From Longitalea arenae (GTDB taxonomy: Bacteria > Bacteroidota > Bacteroidia > Chitinophagales > Chitinophagaceae): DNA of 64,000 bases. The position numbers and the translations under genes are program-made. The stretch is taken from assembly GCF_016924755.1 (NCBI RefSeq), contig NZ_JAFFJX010000002.1, positions 930,001 through 994,000 on the forward strand. The letters run 5' to 3'. A model generated the notes under the pieces. It searched no databases. It saw nothing but the letters and a program-made list of their open reading frames with translations, and had not been told where the DNA came from. This document shows, in pieces, positions 48,901-55,026 of this stretch. Position 1 is the stretch's first letter, and the number at the start of each line of letters is the position of its first letter.

Positions 48901-50000
48901 GTTCTGTGGCAGACCATTATGAAGCTGATGTTACAACTACACAGGATTATTATTCGTCGGGCATGTTAATGCCAGGCAGAAAATGGAGTATGAGTAATTA
49001 CCGGTATGGATTCAATGGAAAAGAAAATGACAATGAAATGAAGGGCGAAGGCAACAGTATTGATTTTGGCGACAGAGTATACGATCCAAGAATTGGGAAA
49101 CTGTTAAGTGTTGATTACAAATCATCGTCCTATCCATCACATAGCCCATATAGTTATGCGGCAGGAAATCCAATACTCTACATCGATCCTGATGGAAATT
49201 CTGTAGAGCCATCCAATATCATTGTTACCAAAGAAAGGGGCACTTCTAAATTTAAGGTTACAGGGGATATAGTCGTCAAGATCCAGGTCATAAACCTGTC
49301 GGCAAAAGCAACTAAGGATTTATATATTTACGACTATATAAGTAAAGTTAAAGGTGGATTATCTGACATTTTAAATACACCGGCAACTTATTCCGTAACA
49401 ACTGATGTAGACATGCGTGTTGGAGGCAAGGGAACAGCATCGAATAAGTTGATCCATACCGGCAAACCTCGTGAAGCCCAATGGACTTATGACTTTAATG
49501 TGACTGTACAAATTGAATTGATCGACAGTAAAGAAAAAATACGGGATGATGCACATGTGCTTGCAATTGTTGATGGTTATACGCCAAGGCCTTCGGTAGA
49601 TATTGAAGGTCATCCCATGATAACACCCATTGGAGTATCAAATGGCAATAGAATTGCTACCGTAGGTGTAGAAGAAATCGCTAACATGAAAGTTGATGCT
49701 CAGCTTCATACAGCCTTGCATGAACTTGCGCACTCATTAGGGGTTTCACATTTCTGGAACAAAAAGCCAGGCGACTATGGCACCCCAAATCTGATGGACT
49801 ACAAGTATATTAACAATTCGCTGACCGATAAACAGCTGATTACTGATCTTTGGTTTAGTAATTTATTAACTCCTAACTTCTTGCTACAAAAACTTAATAA
49901 TCCCAAACCCTGGTCACAGGAAAAAGAGAAGTTTTCGACAAGTAGTAAGGATGAATTAGAAAAAACAATAAGTAAAAATGGAATTCAAACAAGCAGGTAA
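39903..50000 (+). CDS. Giant RHS protein with LamG modules and a metzincin-like C-terminal toxin domain
   Basis: The 3365-residue product has a signal peptide (1-25, ending LPALA). Beta-rich N-terminal regions lead to a Cys-containing repeated section (about 1100-1400) and two LamG/concanavalin-like modules (about 1930-2098 and 2106-2335). YD repeats follow from about 2390 to 3000, then the RHS core: NGKENDNEMKGEG, YDPRIGKLLSVD (3060-3071) and the closing DPDGN (3095-3099). What follows, about 3100-3365, is unlike the core. It carries HELAHSLGVSH (3273-3283), a zinc-binding HExxHxxGxxH motif, and LMDY with Met3298 as a likely Met-turn. This is the layout of polymorphic toxins: an RHS shell carrying an exchangeable tip, here a metalloprotease. 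The target is unknown. Confidence 0.8.
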   Translation: MIHQFRVNKFLFLLLAVICSLPALAGVEPYQNQLKGAIKKGDSLIVKDEKFRNVNFDWNEITNRTVKNYVSLQLTYDTPIVLNKPFSCEVDLKIEYYSTPDQAEPMVINSVKLKVNFSPDTGATYKAKDVYSFSNGYLVKITVNNISSPEMGENIPPVLQLTNQVVIDRQYKFHPEQPIDFNGSIITNTTTEAGNNMKMMAASMPPNTINCYWLYVAWTDLPGAEEYDLEWAVFDEGTEQQGVLNQVMNNQAVPNEVLNELFRNNATRITTHEQTYYVTMAYNAKYIMVRIRQVHYNTDGYRDEAPWTYQVSGAYRFWPIDCWHEEKLNWEYSATFAEEGKKKEILSYFDGSLRNRQLVTINNSDQVAVVQEKVYDEFGRAAADILPAPTDDDKFHFFPNFNRNINNTTYDYRNLNQPGTGCETIPAPLNENSGAARYYSAQNPFLPLSSPSPDDPWATARRKYNNYIPKAEGYPISVTQFTNDNTGRIRVQGGVGPKFQPGATDRHVTKYYYGKPETWELDRLFGNDVGYANHYQKNMVVDPNGQISVSYINAAGKTIATALTGKAADGMDALPSNPGKKQETFTILRPQQFVFDATALSLKAKTTYLSSVENATAVFNYNIQELVYTYQGTSKQGAAFQVCSNCFYEMNIRITDDCGTPVYSITTPIKIGTETGNCNYTPQTYQPFSCDFKNIGEYYISFELTLSRKVIEDYTNAYIRQRNDNHSLKTEMDFIFDYLKDLDINGCFNECNTCEGALGTEAQFTQAVVTTFGKYGYEPAQISPEIYTYISGLYNTLRSNCLALRATCMVSSCSKYEKAMLEDVSPGGQYALFSFEPFTTLEPNTNVIAQNWRPTPQTGIFPARVPGTTEYEAEKFTDENGNTTSPYDGNFTLEMLIRYWKDEWATKFLQFHPEKCKLDFCNANSNYIMWDDQVQQFINKAADIPNIPGTSGLAYSYTNGAWLLAQDPFFRNGAPGAAYRSQMEADLNYFSTNIMNVTAAGANVKGLTAVIDYLMYCADVDGSTNSNPAGNSWNDCSPVANCRVPDKEWNQYKDMYFQLKQKYYQIVRNNTSCAGKCCEYRLQNLAQKLSANKFSDVSASGTETIYTIVPGQENQPPADAAYCTNGTITIKEFHKCYRIFMPGSNTPYEYYNVWVIGCSRDFCANAPVYTMESQLSPYKFYANGRYYYVTLRNGGGTAPECEYSPDYKPCIKVAVGGNTLTFVDASINSCSICAWGEQNIYAKSQLATNVYELYNTAVYQVFPNTPSNYNPGGSSYCSNPVRDWFPCFNVTVNGTTQTFYNATVLYCPPGSTCNGVQGFAVSSGGGGYYSWTDGMELYEYHVSPYDPNYPPPYPCGPDVNSAGYMAFTGDQCAWFYFNNGQPHEYWKNVYVYECQTIFSTMQSGQSDLTVLRKQYETAETHVIKDYNDHSIYLVKKTSEKDKATWQKGRGTDSGMTRPARVKDFGIYRYRRIFSLTTGKNVYSHFRDVWVATYMPKAVAKPENKRTGKNLQPLSASSSDAAITTLSATCPNEFKIKKSRFPEFNYNYNQDLQAIQDENNALISGQIQTSCEAQADKWIQQLEKCLLLYPGQENALRTKLIQVCMNGGDIDHPYGSSTIRPGATGTASFKQAIIEVLGLSALTMTCNPWLIDEPHPYAPKQQSVSKTLGNTNASLCTRLQQLITDAGGSNLLYNYLKNKYGDAMNLTSTQLNMLVKSCNNCRYILEEDIPLPVFMEPGTVGCITKADYDNAKAELATEMGGNLDVNHENYPDLLTNFLNHRWGFSMAYHRYLDYETKLQSNQSAILCNNVPYTEVAVDQYVCLKSLVESAIINGQRDYVVYIEEEKRKFRVEYIKVCSQTQGSAQITTEQQTYHYTLYYYDQAGNLIRTVSPEGVRPLTEQELPLVDEYRKQGNVVDCSAFNSAATETKSIALSRISTALQSGNGKSLELWLNGSGPTRHVRFVTPDNRFFYQAAIADNKLWVELYSLQPGTNGDISITLSNNAVADISTIQVQRWSHLVVEQATDFAGGQWTLYLDNHKLTLLPGSTLPPYPFEWEISSGPTVPADVVSELKHIRLYDRLLTDPEISADFYNQCQAPEGQLSVSTSPLIVWGRFNLPSMCNNTANTRQVGNRGALNARGNLNGSQTNSFSSITNTFTVEMWVNPDAPHEIDAESQTGTAGMSGQKYAIYPTQYSAASGTAGMGISVGTNGVSVYENADSYMPPLLVWQGTITGWKHIAVVYNNKVPSLYIDGQFVKSGVESTKSTINPSYNFCTGPYGTMTGGLDEVRIWNIARTQAEINADYRRSIAPSTNGLVAYWPMSREDGSDVYDVTCAHIPVHLSANYTWTTTPAAPVADVVPLDYAVQGIYPRHRLTTSYAFNSSNNFVQIKSPDGGASYFWYDRLSRLIASQNEEQRTPHNNINPNRYMYTEYDKLGQITEVGEKVNGEALSAPGYLEQLTIDEFQASGTNTQITSTIYDQVPTGNGVQTALLQDNLRKRISASLFKELETGPVVQASYYSYDLTGNVKTLWQQVEGLDLKRLDYEYDLVNSKPNFISYQNGKNDQFYYSFKYDANNQLTEAFSGVAAMVKPHGGSYLLDGRLDAFYQYYLHGPQARIELGHNKVQGLDYAYTLQGWTKGINGDKLNAMNEMGNDDNPVARDVMAYSLGYYNNDYKPIGTGANAFSLNYNAQLSDASGNELFNGNISNTTVALSKFRNGDPIGYSYRYDQLNRLKATHYHPLLASTTTWHNNTKATDNTYGENITYDANGNITAYKRNGIINPGNTDALMDNLTYVYPELIDPVNNLGYKVNNQLHQVGDNVPENKFTQALNGIEDIDNQTNYQYDKIGNLVKDQVANATTDITWTVYGKIKSITKTETNKITTITYSYDPAGNRVRKTVSVNEGGNTTTNTTWYTRDAQGNSLGIYSDMQNNQAGIWWKEQHLYGNKRLGMWAPGININTTDGSGEWTIFGKTTYELSNHLGNILATVTDKRIAVPSSENSSVADHYEADVTTTQDYYSSGMLMPGRKWSMSNYRYGFNGKENDNEMKGEGNSIDFGDRVYDPRIGKLLSVDYKSSSYPSHSPYSYAAGNPILYIDPDGNSVEPSNIIVTKERGTSKFKVTGDIVVKIQVINLSAKATKDLYIYDYISKVKGGLSDILNTPATYSVTTDVDMRVGGKGTASNKLIHTGKPREAQWTYDFNVTVQIELIDSKEKIRDDAHVLAIVDGYTPRPSVDIEGHPMITPIGVSNGNRIATVGVEEIANMKVDAQLHTALHELAHSLGVSHFWNKKPGDYGTPNLMDYKYINNSLTDKQLITDLWFSNLLTPNFLLQKLNNPKPWSQEKEKFSTSSKDELEKTISKNGIQTSR
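49200..50000 (+). other. Toxin-tip region: metzincin-type protease domain
   Basis: This is the part of the giant gene after the RHS-core DPDGN motif, about 266 residues. The three histidines of HExxHxxGxxH are His3273, His3277 and His3283, with Glu3274 as the general base. The Met of the likely Met-turn follows 15 residues after the third histidine. The first 150 residues of the region may be a pro-region or target-binding part. Assignment to a metzincin family rests on these motifs only. Confidence 0.65.
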
Positions 50001-50319
50001 GCAAATTTTGCCATACGTTATTAGTTTAATTTTAACGTCTTGTACAAATGACCAGTCATCTGATCTAAAAGAAGCAGGTAAAAATTATTATGATAAGGCT
50101 TGCTTAACCTGTCATCTTACAGGTGATAATACTTTGCATCAGCCTTCCTTAGAGAGGATGAGCAAATATGATAGAAGGGATTTATTAAAAATTTTTAATA
50201 AACTAAGGAAGGAAGATTATCATTCACAAATATTACCAAATGATTACAAGATCGATTCTTTACTGTCTTATATTAAATCGTATAAGAAATATGATGCAAT
50301 ACCACAAACCGGTAATTGA
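49978..50319 (+). CDS. Lipoprotein with CxxCH cytochrome-c-like motif, candidate immunity or accessory protein
   Basis: A 113-residue product starts at an ATG inside the last 23 bases of the RHS gene, in another frame. It has a signal peptide with lipobox LILTSC, so it should be a lipoprotein. It then has YDKACLTCHLTGD (CxxCH, covalent heme attachment), and ends in a helix LLSYIKSYKKY like the last helix of c-type cytochromes. No obvious distal Met ligand is visible. Immunity genes typically sit exactly here, right behind the toxin tip, and a periplasmic lipoprotein would suit a periplasm-acting protease. A heme protein as immunity factor would be unusual, so an unrelated cytochrome role remains possible. 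Confidence 0.6.
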   Translation: MEFKQAGKQILPYVISLILTSCTNDQSSDLKEAGKNYYDKACLTCHLTGDNTLHQPSLERMSKYDRRDLLKIFNKLRKEDYHSQILPNDYKIDSLLSYIKSYKKYDAIPQTGN

Positions 50320-50321
50320 CG

Positions 50322-50552
50322 AACGCGCCCTGGCCTTATCTTTATGATGGCATTACGGCAGATAACACTTCGGGTGTTATATGAATGTTTACGGGTGGCA
50401 ATACTACCGGTAATCAAAGATTGATTAAAGATGCTTCCGATAATGGAGGTATCGGAACATCCACACCGCAATCAAAGCTGGCTGTAAATGGAGAAATATT
50501 TGCAAAAAAAGTAAAAGCTACCCAAACAGGCTGGGCCGATGATGTTATTTGA
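50322..50552 (+). pseudogene. Broken fragment of a GIGT-repeat surface/fibre-type protein
   Basis: In one frame the text reads NAPWPYLYDGI to TSGVI, then a TGA (50382-50384), then MFTGGNTTGNQRLIKDAS to a GGIGTSTPQSKLAVNGEI stretch, ending FAKKVKATQTGWADDVI and a stop at 50552. GIGT-x-x-P-x-x-KLAVNG followed by FAKKVK-x-TQTGW is the C-terminal signature of a common Bacteroidota surface/fibre-like family. That family normally continues for a further 50 or so residues. Here there is an internal stop, no start and no tail, so it is a remnant. Confidence 0.65.
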
Positions 50553-50571
50553 GCCGGCCTATTCTAAACAA

Positions 50572-50665
50572 AACACGCCCTGCGCAAAAACAGGGCGTGT
50601 TGACAGAAGCATAAATATAATTTCAGCCTGTACCTCACACTCGAATACAGTCCATTTATGCTTCT
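50572..50665. other. Two stacked inverted repeats behind the remnant
   Basis: A perfect 11-bp hairpin (50572-50582 and 50591-50601, AACACGCCCTG and its complement) is followed by a 12-bp inverted repeat with a 37-base loop (50605-50616 and 50654-50665, AGAAGCATAAAT and its complement). The first could end plus-strand transcription of the RHS block, but no T-run follows. The second is unexplained. Confidence 0.45.
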
Positions 50666-50925
50666 CTGTGCGTGCCGACTTATTGATTTATCCTATATAA
50701 CAATAATGTTGTTTCTTCATGACCTAACGCAGCGCATATGCATTCAGCCTAAAACATGTTATTCAAACACATTTAACCACCATCGATTTTTGTAAAGGTT
50801 GTATTCTACAATCAGAAGCTTTAGCCTTATGCTGGTTGGAGAGCTTGGCTACCGGTCTATCGCCTATCAGGAACCGAAGATAAAATTCCGAAACGAATAT
50901 AACAAAAAAATAATAGCAAAAAAAA

Positions 50926-50944
50926 TCCCGACTTATAGTCGGGA
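50926..50944 (-). terminator. Minus-strand intrinsic terminator
   Basis: TCCCGAC/GTCGGGA with a 5-base loop is followed on the minus strand by a run of eight T. No minus-strand gene precedes it for more than 1 kb. The only sequence it could terminate is the 45-bp repeat array and its flanks. Confidence 0.65.
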
Positions 50945-51218
50945 CAATCTCTTTGGATGGTTTCCAAAAGGATCATTGATTCTGGTCTTTCATAAAATTG
51001 GATCTCGCTTCAAACCGGGTTACTAGGTACGGAATACGGATTATGGACAACGTGCATCAAAGGGTACAAATGAGCCCCACGGCCTTGGGTTTTTCTACGG
51101 ATGATCGGATTTCGGATCGTTTCAAAGGGTCGGGTTTTTGTTTCAAAGGGTCTGGTGATCATTTTCAGGATACGGTTGTACTTAGGGTTCACAGGATACG
51201 GCTTTTCATCAAGGTACG

Positions 51219-51660
51219 GGTTCGGGATTTAGGGATTGCTACAAATCAGTTCTCAAAAGGTACAGGTTCGGGATTTAGGGATTGCTGCAAATCAGTCCTC
51301 AAAGGGTACGGTTCAATTCAAATCTTTTAAGTCTACCAGTGCCGGTCAGGCTCGTTTTCAAGGGTCAGGGTTTAGGGATCGCTACAGATCAGTCCTCAAC
51401 AGGCTCGGGTTCGGGATTCAGGGATTGCTACAAATCAGTTCTCAAAAGGTACAGGTTCGGGATTTAGGGATTGCTGCAAATCAGTCCTCAAAGGGTACGG
51501 TTCAATTCGAATTATGTCAGGTCTACTGGTGTCAGTTCAGGATCGGTTTCAGTTCATAGGGTTCGGTCGGTTTTGCTCAGGATTTCATTGGATTTTGCTG
51601 CTTGATCGCTGTTCGGGTTTAGGGATTGCTACAAATCAGCCCTCAAAGGGTACGGATCGT
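51219..51660. repeat. Degenerate 45-46-bp repeat array within a 189-bp higher-order repeat
   Basis: Copies of a unit containing TTCGGGATTTAGGGATTGCT and CAAATCAG start at 51221, 51267, 51365 (diverged), 51410, 51456 and 51612. The pair 51221-51319 recurs at 51410-51508 with one mismatch, a 189-bp offset. The plus strand is rich in G and T throughout about 51000-51850, with related GGTTCGG and TCAAAGGG words on both sides. Frames across it are open by chance but encode only repeat-derived text. No protein, CRISPR or transposon feature was recognised. Confidence 0.8.
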
Positions 51661-51858
51661 TCAGGTTATATTCAGGGTTTAGTGGCTACTGTTCAGGTCA
51701 GGATTCAGTTTCATAGGCCAGGTTTCGGTTTTTGTTCAAGATCATCGGATCTTGCTGCTAAGTCAGGTTCAGGATACGGTTCAGATCATTCGGGGTTTTG
51801 TTTCTTTAGGGTTCGGATCAGGCTTCGGTTTCATTTGCATTGGATTGTTATAACGATG

Positions 51859-51891
51859 TAAAAATACAGTCCCCGGCACCCCCTTTGCAAA
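51859..51891 (-). promoter_or_regulatory. Possible minus-strand promoter at the edge of the repeat array
   Basis: On the minus strand, TTTG (51891-51888) is followed after 21 bases by TATTTTTA (51866-51859), one mismatch from TAnnTTTG. It points into the repeat array and, with the terminator at 50926-50944, would define a transcript of about 0.9 kb without a gene. Confidence 0.35.
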
Positions 51892-52031
51892 TTTTGAACA
51901 TACTGCTTCGGCAGTTTGATGATTAATGCCCGGAACGCATAAAGGCATTTACTTAGCCCTATGGGTTAGGTCGGCGTTTATTGTAAGGGAAATAAGCGCG
52001 CTTTGCTAACCGGCATAAGGGTTCGAAGGGC

Positions 52032-52077
52032 ATAAAAAAGCATGGCACGGCTCCTTTTGAGAAACCGTGCCATGCTT
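52032..52077 (-). terminator. Terminator of the second TonB receptor gene
   Basis: A 13-bp stem (52038-52050 and 52065-52077, AAGCATGGCACGG and its complement) is followed on the minus strand by a T-run. It lies 28 bases after the receptor stop codon. Confidence 0.85.
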
Positions 52078-52104
52078 ATGCTTACTATCTGTTCAGGTAA
52101 TAGC

Positions 52105-54588
52105 TTAAAACTTGAACGCTATGCTGGCGGCGAAATTCCTGAGCTTTTGGGGATTAACAGTGGTATAACCCACCCAGTATCTCTTATTGGTAAGATTGTC
52201 CATTTTCACCGAGATCCTGAACTTCGGTTGGTCATAGAACACAGATGCATTCAACACTGTATACTCGGGGAGGATGAAAGTGCCCAGGTCTTTGCTATTG
52301 ATAATCTTATTCTCACTGGCGTAATTACCGCCAAAACCGGCTCCTAATCCTTTTAACCGGGGGCTTTGCAGGCGATAGCTGATCCACCAGTTGGCCAACC
52401 AGGGTGAACCGGCTGTACCCGGGCGCATTCCTTCCAGATTTTTATCGTCTGCCTTTTCAAGTTCTGATTCGTTGTACGACATTCCCGCCACCAGGCTCAA
52501 TCCTTCTATCGGACTTGCAACCACTTCGGCATCGATACCTTTGCTGATCTGTGTACCATCCTGGATGGAGATATTGGCGTTATTGGGGTCGGGACGGATC
52601 ACGTCTGTCACCCTGATCTGATAAACACTTACCGATGCACTTACTTTACCATCCAGCACATCCAGTTTTACGCCGCCTTCCAACTGGTTCGCCTGCTCGG
52701 GTTTGAAGTCATTTGTTTTAATATCAGGGTCTCTGTTAGGATCCCTGGCGCCGTATTTATTGGTGAACGAATTCTGATAATTCGCAAAAAGCGAGACCTG
52801 GTCTTTCACGGGCTGGTATACGATACCGAATTTGGGCGACAGGAATGTTTGGCTAAACGGTACGCGGTTAACAGCTGTTCCCGTTACATTATCAGCCGGA
52901 CCGCGATTATTGAAATGATCCAGGCGTAATGCTGCCAGCACCATCAGGTTGTCGGTGATGTTGAACATATCGCTAACATAGGCACTATACGAATTGGCAA
53001 TAAAATTCATGGGGTAGGTAAAGTCATCGCCTTCTTCCTGGTATAACTTATCCATATTGGTGCGGTTAAAGCTGCGGTATTTGCTTTGATAGGCTGCTTC
53101 CGCTAGATTCTCCTGGTTCAGGGCAGAAATGGTATCGTATGTATTGCCGCCAAAGAACTGGTCAGTAAAATGGTGGGTAAAATCCAGACCGCCCACAAAG
53201 CGGTTCCGGAAACGGCCGATCGCAAATTCACCAATAAAATTCTGCTGCAGTTCTATCACCTGGTCCTTACTGTTATCGGTATATTGATCATTCCGGGAAA
53301 TATAACCATTACCCGCTTCACCGGTGCCGGTTACAGCGCCGGTCGACAAGAGGTAAAAATAAGGCGACGGGCCATCAGAATAACCATTGGTAACAGAGAG
53401 AGAAGTTTGTGATTTCCAACTTTCTGAAATGGCATAGTTCATCTGGCCGAAGAAATTCATGTTCCTCGACGTCTGGTACAGGTCTTCGCTTGCGTAAGAA
53501 CGTTTGTAATCGATATTCAACTGATCGGCTTTGTTAACGCCCAACGCTGAAACGGGTTGCTTGTAAGGGAAAAAGAATACGTTTAAACCGGTGTTCTGTC
53601 CGCTGTAAAACTCTGCATCCAGTAAAAAGTTCAATTTGTCATTGACTTTATAGGCTAGGCTGGGAGCTAGCACAAATCCCCTGTTAAAGCCATTATCCAT
53701 GAAGCTGCCTTCTGTTCTGTAGGCCGCATTTACCCGTAATAATACATTTTTAGCGGAATCAAGGGGCGTATTGATATCAACGCTCAGGCGGTTGTACTGA
53801 AAACTGCCGGTGGAATAATTCACCTCACCACCAAAATGATCATATGGCTTTTTGGTGACCCGGTTCATGATACCGCCATAAGAGGTAACTACATTGCCGA
53901 ATAAAGTGGCTGATGGTCCTTTGATCACTTCCAGTTTCTCCAGGTTGGCAGCGTCGGTAAGCCCTGAAACATTACCGGCAATACCATTTCGTACGGTGCT
54001 TTGTACAATAAAACCACGCATATTATAAAAACCGCCGCCGTCACCGCTGCGGCCGGTAGCATCCCACATTTTCTGAACGCCGGGGGCATTTCGCAAGGCA
54101 TCGTCCACCGAAAATACCAGTTGCTCGTTCAGCAGGTTTTTCGAAATGCTGGTATATACCTGTGGATTTTCTATGTTCTTCAAAGGCATTTTTGAAACAT
54201 AGTCACTGCTGGTTATCCCAAAGCGGTTACGGCCACTGGTTACCACCACTTCACGCAATTCCCTGGAAGAGATCTTTAATTGAATGGAAACCGCGGTTAC
54301 TCCATTGCCATCTACCTGTACTGCCTGTACGATCGTCTCATAACCTACCTGTGAGATCTCCAGCTCATAATTACCTGCTTTTACATGATGCAGGGAAAAT
54401 GTACCGTTCTCTTCGGTAACGGCTGCTTTTTTGGTGCCCTTGAGCACTACTGTAACAGCAGCTGCCGGTTTGCCATCGGCTGTTGTAACACGTCCTTTAA
54501 TAATGCCAAAGCCGTCTTCAGGATCATTGGCCAAAGCCGGGAAGGCGGCAAATAATAATAAAGCCAGAACAAAAGATAACCTATTCAT
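52105..54588 (-). CDS. Second TonB-dependent siderophore-type receptor
   Basis: The product has 827 residues from the ATG at 54588. The in-frame start at 54618 would add ten residues before the signal peptide MNRLSFVLALLLFAAFPALA. It has a carboxypeptidase-like regulatory domain (about 25-110), then a plug with EVVVTSGRNRFG, NAPGVQKMWDATGRSGDGG and EVIKGPSATLFGNV, and a barrel ending KLRNFAASIAFKF. It is a paralogue of the receptor at 8250-10673: plug and barrel end match nearly phrase for phrase. A small conserved gene lies 46 bases upstream on the same strand and is probably co-transcribed. An iron-siderophore ligand is inferred from the plug type. Confidence 0.88.
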   Translation of the reverse strand: MNRLSFVLALLLFAAFPALANDPEDGFGIIKGRVTTADGKPAAAVTVVLKGTKKAAVTEENGTFSLHHVKAGNYELEISQVGYETIVQAVQVDGNGVTAVSIQLKISSRELREVVVTSGRNRFGITSSDYVSKMPLKNIENPQVYTSISKNLLNEQLVFSVDDALRNAPGVQKMWDATGRSGDGGGFYNMRGFIVQSTVRNGIAGNVSGLTDAANLEKLEVIKGPSATLFGNVVTSYGGIMNRVTKKPYDHFGGEVNYSTGSFQYNRLSVDINTPLDSAKNVLLRVNAAYRTEGSFMDNGFNRGFVLAPSLAYKVNDKLNFLLDAEFYSGQNTGLNVFFFPYKQPVSALGVNKADQLNIDYKRSYASEDLYQTSRNMNFFGQMNYAISESWKSQTSLSVTNGYSDGPSPYFYLLSTGAVTGTGEAGNGYISRNDQYTDNSKDQVIELQQNFIGEFAIGRFRNRFVGGLDFTHHFTDQFFGGNTYDTISALNQENLAEAAYQSKYRSFNRTNMDKLYQEEGDDFTYPMNFIANSYSAYVSDMFNITDNLMVLAALRLDHFNNRGPADNVTGTAVNRVPFSQTFLSPKFGIVYQPVKDQVSLFANYQNSFTNKYGARDPNRDPDIKTNDFKPEQANQLEGGVKLDVLDGKVSASVSVYQIRVTDVIRPDPNNANISIQDGTQISKGIDAEVVASPIEGLSLVAGMSYNESELEKADDKNLEGMRPGTAGSPWLANWWISYRLQSPRLKGLGAGFGGNYASENKIINSKDLGTFILPEYTVLNASVFYDQPKFRISVKMDNLTNKRYWVGYTTVNPQKLRNFAASIAFKF

Positions 54589-54634
54589 TGGGAACTTATT
54601 TTTCAGATTGGAACGCAAAACTGTTTTATTGTAT

Positions 54635-54970
54635 CTATTCTCCGCTCAGTAAACTCATTAACTGCTGTGATTGTAACTCCGTTTCAGCGAGGTCAAGCAT
54701 ATGATGCAGCTGTTGCAATTCCCGTATACTAAGTAGCATACGAACACCGTCGCAGGGAACAGGAATGGCCAGGGTCTTTCTGTTGATGCCGCTTGCATCC
54801 ACCGGTGTTTCGTTGAACATGCGCTTTATAAAGCGGAAAAAATCGTAGAAGTCGGCACGGTTCCAGGTTAACAACAAATTGCCGAATGCCACCTGAATGG
54901 AATCGCATCCCCGGCATAGGATCACATAACCGCTTTCATCGTCATGAAACAAGGTCTGGTATGAACACAT
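54635..54970 (-). CDS. Small conserved Bacteroidota protein (DUF6686-like)
   Basis: A 111-residue cytoplasmic-looking protein carries one CxxC pair in ILCRGCDSIQVAFGNLLL, followed by an F-rich helix (ADFYDFFRFIKRMF), and ends in ETELQSQQLMSLLSGE. It resembles a small Bacteroidota family that I recall as DUF6686; that name is unverified. Such genes tend to lie beside iron-siderophore TonB receptors, and here it sits 46 bases before one, behind a good -7 box (55034-55027). A role in iron or metal handling is a guess from context. A longer overlapping frame at 54922-55218 is not credible. Confidence 0.55.
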   Translation of the reverse strand: MCSYQTLFHDDESGYVILCRGCDSIQVAFGNLLLTWNRADFYDFFRFIKRMFNETPVDASGINRKTLAIPVPCDGVRMLLSIRELQQLHHMLDLAETELQSQQLMSLLSGE

Positions 54971-55026
54971 AAGGTATTAATGATTTTAAATATCAGTGTA
55001 ATTCCCAGGTATCGGTGTTGGGAAAG

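Noticed and set aside
50799-51026. 75-codon plus-strand frame before the repeat array
   Set aside because: It contains the terminator hairpin at 50926-50944 and an A-rich tract; the text is not protein-like.
51236-51559. 107-codon frame encoding LQISSQKVQVRDLG repeats
   Set aside because: The peptide repeat only mirrors the DNA repeat. Unit lengths of 45 and 46 shift the frame between copies, and no promoter or start supports it.
51219-51660. CRISPR array
   Set aside because: Units adjoin without unique spacers of constant length, and no cas gene is present in the window.
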